64,000 nt of DNA, taken from the NCBI GenBank assembly GCA_003991915.1, contig RQTK01000013.1, positions 1,049,694 to 1,113,693 on the forward strand. Reading direction: 5' to 3'. The first letter of the stretch is position 1; each line of letters starts with the position of its first letter. This document shows positions 58,487 to 64,000 of the stretch, one piece after another. Below the pieces are notes generated by a model that ran no database searches, was not told the origin of the DNA, and saw only the letters and a program-made list of their open reading frames with translations. Position numbers and translations under genes: made by a program. This stretch comes from Elysia chlorotica (taxonomy: Eukaryota; Mollusca; Gastropoda; Plakobranchidae).

Positions 58487-61400
58487 TCAAGACTTGCTTT
58501 TCTTGACAGTTGCAAGAGCTTCTTTAGCTGCAAAAAAAAAAAAAAAATGAAAACAAATAAAATTAATTACTACATATAAAAAATGTGAATCAAGCAGTGT
58601 GCTTCAGGTACATTTCGTAATTTGGAACTTTTTAATTATAAAGTGCTAAAGAAGCATCAAATGCACTTTGAGAGGTTGAGGAAATTATATTTCTATTGTT
58701 TCTAGAACCAGCGATAATCATATTTATCTGAAAATGAAAAAGATTAATACAGAGTTTTTCCTCTATGTTTAGAGAGCTCCAGTTCAAAACTACTAACAGC
58801 GACTCCTGCCTGATTCACCCTAGTTGTCCATATGTAATAATAAAAATATTAATAGTATTGATGCCATGGTTTTGTAACTAAAAGATCCCCCTCCCAAAAA
58901 AAAAACAACAGCAACAAACCACAACAACAAAACAAAACAAAAACATTTTGTTTGTAAGCCTTCCTTCTAGTAAAGTATCTAGATTTCAGTGCAGAATTTT
59001 GTTTACATGCTGTGTGTTGAGATTTAAAAGCATGTCCTTATCACAATCCTGTATCCCATTGTCAAGATTAACTTTAGCGTAATTCAATTACTTTTTATTC
59101 ATTCGTGCCTCAATTTTAGCGTTATTTAATTATTATTCATCCATTTGTACCTAAGTTTTGACATATGTTGCAAAATAGTTTATCACCTCCCAAATAAAGA
59201 GTTAAAAAGCTAATAGTATATAAAATATAGAATATTCAGCAAGTCTATCCTTCGATGGTAAAATTGTAGGTGAACTGAGTTCTTTCTTTTTGATTTTGAA
59301 TCTTCATTTTTCTTATAAAATCATAATGTATAGTTCAACTATAATTGGTTGATAAAAAAGGTGTTTTATTTCATCCATACCCATTCCCAGGGATGAGAAC
59401 AGCAACATATCTGTAAACTTAATATAAAAGGAATTTACGAGAAGGTCAACCAGGAAATTTTTAAACATGTTAACTTGCAGCTTAGAACATAATCAAAGAC
59501 ATGCACAAGCTGATTATGGCCTTGACATACATAGCCATCGTAACCAAACTTGTTCCTCACTCTAGATGATCTTTAACTGATACACATTTTTGTACCACTG
59601 TTTTCTATAAAGTGGCCTCAATGGCGGCCATGACCATAATGATAAACAAACTTCTTCCGCACTCTAGATTATCTTCAAAATTAACTGATAGAATAACTGT
59701 AAACACTTTTGTACCACTTTTACATAATTGATGGGAAATTTTCACCATCTCTTCATTTTTTCTTTGAGTCGGGGGCTTAAATATTTGAGCTGAAATGTCT
59801 TAATTTGATCTAATTAAACAGCACTGTATTCTAATCCTGAGAAATAGAAAAGAGAAGAAATAGTCCTAAAATGAACTGACTTTGGGTGGAATAAAAATGG
59901 CTGTCTTTATACCTTTCCTCTCTTCTTCCTTCTTCTTTGCTGCCTCCTCTCGCTGTTTTCTGATGATAGCTAATCTTGCCAAGTCTGCTTGTGCCTCCTC
60001 AGTCTTTCCAGCCGCATGCAATACCTGATATTTACGTCGAGCTTCTTGTTTTTCTAACTCCTCCCTGAGAACAAGGATAGTAATGTTGAAACAAAAACTT
60101 AAGCATCAAGATAATTGAAAATGACAAAGATATAGTTTGCTTTATCACAATTTATTTTCTGTTAAAAAAATGAAACAAAACAGGATAAAGTTTTGGTTTT
60201 GGAAGTCTAAAATTTACATACATATTACGACACTGAAAATTGAAGAGTGGAACCTTCAAACAATTGACTAGTTGACTTCAAATAATGCCAACTCATATAT
60301 TCGACAGACCATGGCAATAAGTAGGAAAAACTCAAAATTGCACATTTAATTAATCACCGGTGTTTCTTCAGAGTACAAAGCACTACATTTCTAAAAGAAG
60401 CAGTGGTTACGAACTTAATACAAAAATGTCTACTAAAATTGACTGTTGATCACAATATGACAAAATGAGTCTTCAATTTAAAACGGTGGATTATCACATA
60501 ATTACTACGGTATTAAAGCTGAAAACACTGAAGAAAAAAAAATCAAATGATCTGGTAGATTCTTTGTTTGAAATCTACTGAATGGGTTATTTATAACCGA
60601 AACCCACAATTGGCCAAAAATGTATCTGTCAAATTTGCCCCCTAATGGTTGGGTCGGTGTCAGTTATATGTGACTGCCTGAAAGGAGTCACAGTATCCCT
60701 GCACTGTCAGAGTAGCAGCACATAAAATTGTCAGTATTAGTCTTGAGACCCATCAACATTATAGCCTACACAGTGCTAACACTAGACGTCAGAAACTCCA
60801 CTCCAAGACAAAGTACATTGTTTTGTTTCCATCACCTTTCCCTCCTTGATAGATTTCCGCTCGCAGGTTTATCACCCAATTCCGTTACTTTGCGTGAAGT
60901 CTTCGCTCCTGTTCTATTGGGGTTTGCAACTTCTATCAAATGAGAAACTCCTTTAGGCTTGCCCTGCAGCAACCACAGAATTAGAACATGCAAATTGATA
61001 TGAAATGTGTCAAGTTCATGAACAAGCCAACACTAATTATAAGTGACATAACAAACTTATCAAACAAAATACAGCGGACCTCGGATACAGCAAAGTTGGT
61101 GGGCCAGCTTCAAAACTTTGTTACGTCTGAGTCTTCCGAACAGGCAAGGCTATAATAATTTTAATAGTTTTGACTCCAAAGAACTTCAATTTATAATAGT
61201 TTTTATTTTGTTGTTGTCTTTCTTAAGTTAACTATTAAAAGTTTTTATCATCTTTCCCATGTCCGCAGGTGATTTGACTTTCATTAGCTAAAATTTGGTT
61301 TCGAGCAACAAAAATTGGGCATGGTTCAATAAATAGGAATTGGTGTTCATCTTGAGTTTGAGTACTAGAGGCTAGCTCTATCTCTTTGCGTAAGCTTACC

Positions 61401-63891
61401 TACTGAGGGGAGTGGCCGCACGGCATCTTGATTGGCTGATCGCTCAGTAAGCACACACATACACAGTATAGTACACTTTCCCATCTCTTATAAAGAGAAT
61501 ACCTACAATTTTTGCATGACTGACAAGCTGGTTTACAATCTCATTCGAAATTCGACGCTAACTCGACTTGAGCAGTTTTTCATAGCTCTGTATTCGCTGA
61601 AATATCCGTAAATCTGAAATGTTTCGTTACATCTCTTTGTTAGGCTCAAGGTCTATTTTATAGTTTGATGTTATATATATATGCGAGGTCCACTGTAGAC
61701 TTAAGGAAAAATATAGTTGTCCAGAATTTTTTTTTTGTAATAGTGAATACACTTACATCTTCTCCTTCGCTTTCTGAATCAGACTCAGATTCAGATGGTG
61801 GCATGTCCCTGTTCTTTGCTTTTGCCTCATCCTCTTTTTCTTCTTCTTCTTCCTCACTTTCAATTCCCTGCTGTTTCTACAAAATACAAGATAAAATATG
61901 ATGCAAACATTGTTTCCTAGCTCCTGTCCCAGGAAGAAGCATATTTATACTATATTACATCAGGGTTTTTTCTCCAAGTCACTACTGGTCAAGTGTATTT
62001 TTGTAACACACATTAAGTGATTAAGCTGCTGCTGATTCTTAGTGAATAGTTACTTTAGTTTATAAATTGCTTGAATATGTTTAAAGAATGATGAGTATTT
62101 AATTTTAAAAACAATATATACAATCAACATCAACTGATAGAAGTTAACTTAATATATTCAAAGTATCAGACTAATCTTTTAAATTTAACACTTTAGTTTT
62201 CCAGCTTTTCAAAGCCTTGTTCTCCCAATCAACTATGTACTTATTTAGAATGGTTCTTTTGACATACCCTCCAAGCTTTTTCTTTCTCTGCTTTCTGTGC
62301 TTGTTCTCGAAGTTCATCTTCATCAGTAAAGTGCCTCCTCTGCCCTTTGTGATTTTTCTTCCCACCTCTGCCACCTCCTCTTCCTCCTCCTACGTGGATA
62401 TCATCAACAAAAAGAACTCATTCTGCTCTATCACAAATTTATAAATTGTACAATTTTTTCCTCAATTACAAATAAACACAAGATCATTTTGAAAAGTCAG
62501 GGGGTTTCCCCTTTAATTGCGGTTATTGCCGTATACAAATTTGTCAATGGACTTTTATTTTAGTTGTAACAGAAAAGTCACAAATATATTAATTCTGCTT
62601 TTAAAATTTTGCCTCCCTTGAAAGAAAAAGGAGAAAAATTAAAAACTTTATATAACATGCTTATAAATCTGAAATTACTTCCTTTACATGAATTAGTTTA
62701 CAAGACAAGTAGAGTAGTCAACACTTTCACTTGTTTGACTTAGAAAATCTTAAAATTCTATTTCGAGTTCACTTGAATAGCTAAAACTAAATAGGCCAAG
62801 ATAGTATTTAAATATGATGTAAATTTTCCGAGGAAGCATCCAATTTTAGAGGGCTACTTACAATGAATGTGTACATGTGCATTTACTGTAGGATATTATT
62901 ATTAACTTCTTATATACATGTTTTGATAAGCTCATTGTCACAGTATTTATAATAGCGTTTTTGTTAAGTTTTGCTATACACATTAGATCTTTAGAAGACT
63001 TTTTGTTCCAATTTTTGGTGGGGCTGTTGTAGAAATCTAAACTCAGATCTCCTAGTTTTGTTTCCCATGTGGCTCAGGAAAGAAATTATGTAGGCCTACA
63101 CCACATATACAGTGTGAAATAAATCCAATGCAAAACTTTTCAGTTTTATTCATTATTTAACTTTTTAAGTAGAAAAATAGACCACAGACTTAGGCCCTAT
63201 CTAGATCTAGTAGCCTGAAGCCTATACTATTGACAATTTAGACAAAAACAATGCCACACTAAGGCGTACAACATAAGAAGAAATTGGTTTCTTGTCCTTA
63301 TGTTGTATTGTTAGCTAGAGTCTTGATCTAGATTAGATGGATGATGGATCTCTAGATTCTTGATTGGTTTTTAGATCTCTGGATCCTAGATAACTTTCAA
63401 TCTTGGTTCAATTGAAAAACCAGATATAAAAAACAACATTGCTTGCTTATAAATATTCTTATTGTTAGCTAGATCTAGACTCTCAATGTCTTGTTGTGTC
63501 ACCAAGAACTATAAAATCTAAGCTTGAATGTAGATCTATAGATTAGACTAGACCTAATCTCTCTCTAGATCTAGGTCTTCCTAGATTACTCGTCAAACTA
63601 TCGAGAACTGGGTATTTCCTATTCTACAATAGAATCAAAATGTAGATCCCCAGCACCCGCGAAAAAACTATTCAGGTTACAGATCTACAACTCAAAGTGT
63701 ATTCTTACTCAACAAAGACAATGATTAACTTCGTGTAGATCTAGATAATCTAGAGTTAAATTATAGACCTATAATCGTAAATTAAATCACTAAACAAGAG
63801 GATCCATGAAAACTAGAAATTTAGATCTAGATTTCTAGACATTCTCACTTAGAATCTAGACTTAGAGATCTAGAAATCTACCTCGTTGCAT
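58487..63891 (-). CDS. PDAP1: 28 kDa heat- and acid-stable phosphoprotein (PDGFA-associated protein 1)
   Basis: Small conserved, highly charged phosphoprotein, described in mammals as binding PDGF-A; its molecular role is poorly defined. Six coding exons (minus strand): 63891-63882, 62389-62268, 61876-61757, 60963-60836, 60064-59913 and 58527-58487, total 190 aa (human about 181), all phases consistent. The start is MQRG with A at -3. The first coding exon is only 10 nt, and the Gly/Arg-rich N-terminus ([16 protein letters not shown]) is completed by exon 2. Exon 3 encodes an acidic, Ser-rich stretch ([13 protein letters not shown]) suited to CK2. Exon 4 has the family signature [10 protein letters not shown] and LSRRER. 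Exon 5 has [17 protein letters not shown] followed by [18 protein letters not shown], the most conserved block. The C-terminus is [13 protein letters not shown]. Confidence 0.95.
60618..60790 (+). repeat. SINE fragment
   Basis: Body and 3' part of the 51098 family (CCCCTAATGGTTGGGTCGG, CAGCACATAAAATTGTCAG, TATAGCCTACACAGTGCTAA). It lies in PDAP1 intron 4, close to the exon 4 donor. Confidence 0.6.
61072..61695. mobile_element. pogo/mariner-like non-autonomous element
   Basis: 624 bp bounded by TA on both sides (61070-61071 and 61696-61697). Ends are inverted: CAGCGGACCTCGGATA on the left, and CAGTGGACCTCGCATA read inwards from the right. Subterminal similarity exists too (TTGTTACGTCTGAG versus TCGTTACATCTC). 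No transposase frame remains, so it is MITE-like. It lies in PDAP1 intron 3. Confidence 0.7.
63180..63880. promoter_or_regulatory. TAGATC/TCTAGA-rich island in PDAP1 intron 1
   Basis: Dense AGATCT, TCTAGA and TAGATC words (more than a dozen clusters, for example 63200, 63320, 63471, 63529, 63563, 63740 and 63824) fill the 700 bp immediately downstream of the first coding exon on the minus strand. Same style as the islands at 1654-2091 and 36568-37225. Confidence 0.4.
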
Positions 63892-64000
63892 TTTGATCAG
63901 TATTTGTTTTCCAGCAAGTTAAGGGGATCCAAATGAAATTGTGTGTCAGCTATTACAACAACAGAAAAGACGTTGCTTATTTGTTTTGCCGTCTAAGACT

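Overview
The window is eukaryotic nuclear DNA, AT-rich and intron-rich, and most probably from a gastropod mollusc. Coding sequence is split into short exons with canonical GT-AG introns. The spacers are full of simple repeats, tRNA-derived SINEs, LINE fragments and DNA transposons, and TAGATCTAGATC-type islands recur. The species assignment is an impression from repeat style, not a proof.

Four host protein-coding genes can be assembled exon by exon with matching splice phases. (1) 2100-17009, plus strand: an SLC36/SLC32-type amino-acid transporter (AA_trans family), 8 exons, 588 aa. (2) 36467-24195, minus strand: CPSF4 (30 kDa cleavage and polyadenylation factor subunit), 7 exons, 282 aa, with five CCCH fingers and two zinc knuckles. 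(3) 38648-50176, plus strand: an arrestin-domain protein, 12 coding exons, about 369 aa. (4) 63891-58487, minus strand: PDAP1 (28 kDa heat- and acid-stable phosphoprotein), 6 exons, 190 aa. Genes 1/2 and 3/4 are convergent. Genes 2/3 are divergent, with about 2.2 kb between start codons. They share no obvious pathway and do not form an operon.

Region by region: 1-2100 is 5' flank with a possible orphan THAP exon, a hairpin and a TAGATC-rich island just before the transporter start. At 2.1-17 kb lies the transporter, whose large introns hold a cluster of SINEs (4.6-9 kb) and a short assembly gap. The 17-24 kb stretch is a gene-poor spacer with a local duplication. At 24-36.5 kb lies CPSF4; its 8.25 kb first intron contains a CR1/L2-type LINE, a second LINE with a PHD-like finger, and a roughly 2 kb direct duplication on either side of that second LINE. 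At 36.5-38.6 kb is the divergent promoter region. At 38.6-50.2 kb is the arrestin gene, with a 187-bp pure TTC tract in intron 2 and a P-element-like transposon (64-bp terminal inverted repeats, 8-bp target duplication, THAP and transposase remnants) in intron 10. At 50-58 kb are the convergent 3' flanks, with a second tandem duplication carrying fragments of the same LINE family. At 58.5-63.9 kb lies PDAP1, with a TA-flanked pogo/mariner-like element in intron 3.

No new multi-gene system is evident. The strongest unusual signals are the structurally clear P-element relative, the two duplications associated with one LINE family, the PHD-like insertion in that LINE's polymerase, and the TAGATC islands near gene starts.
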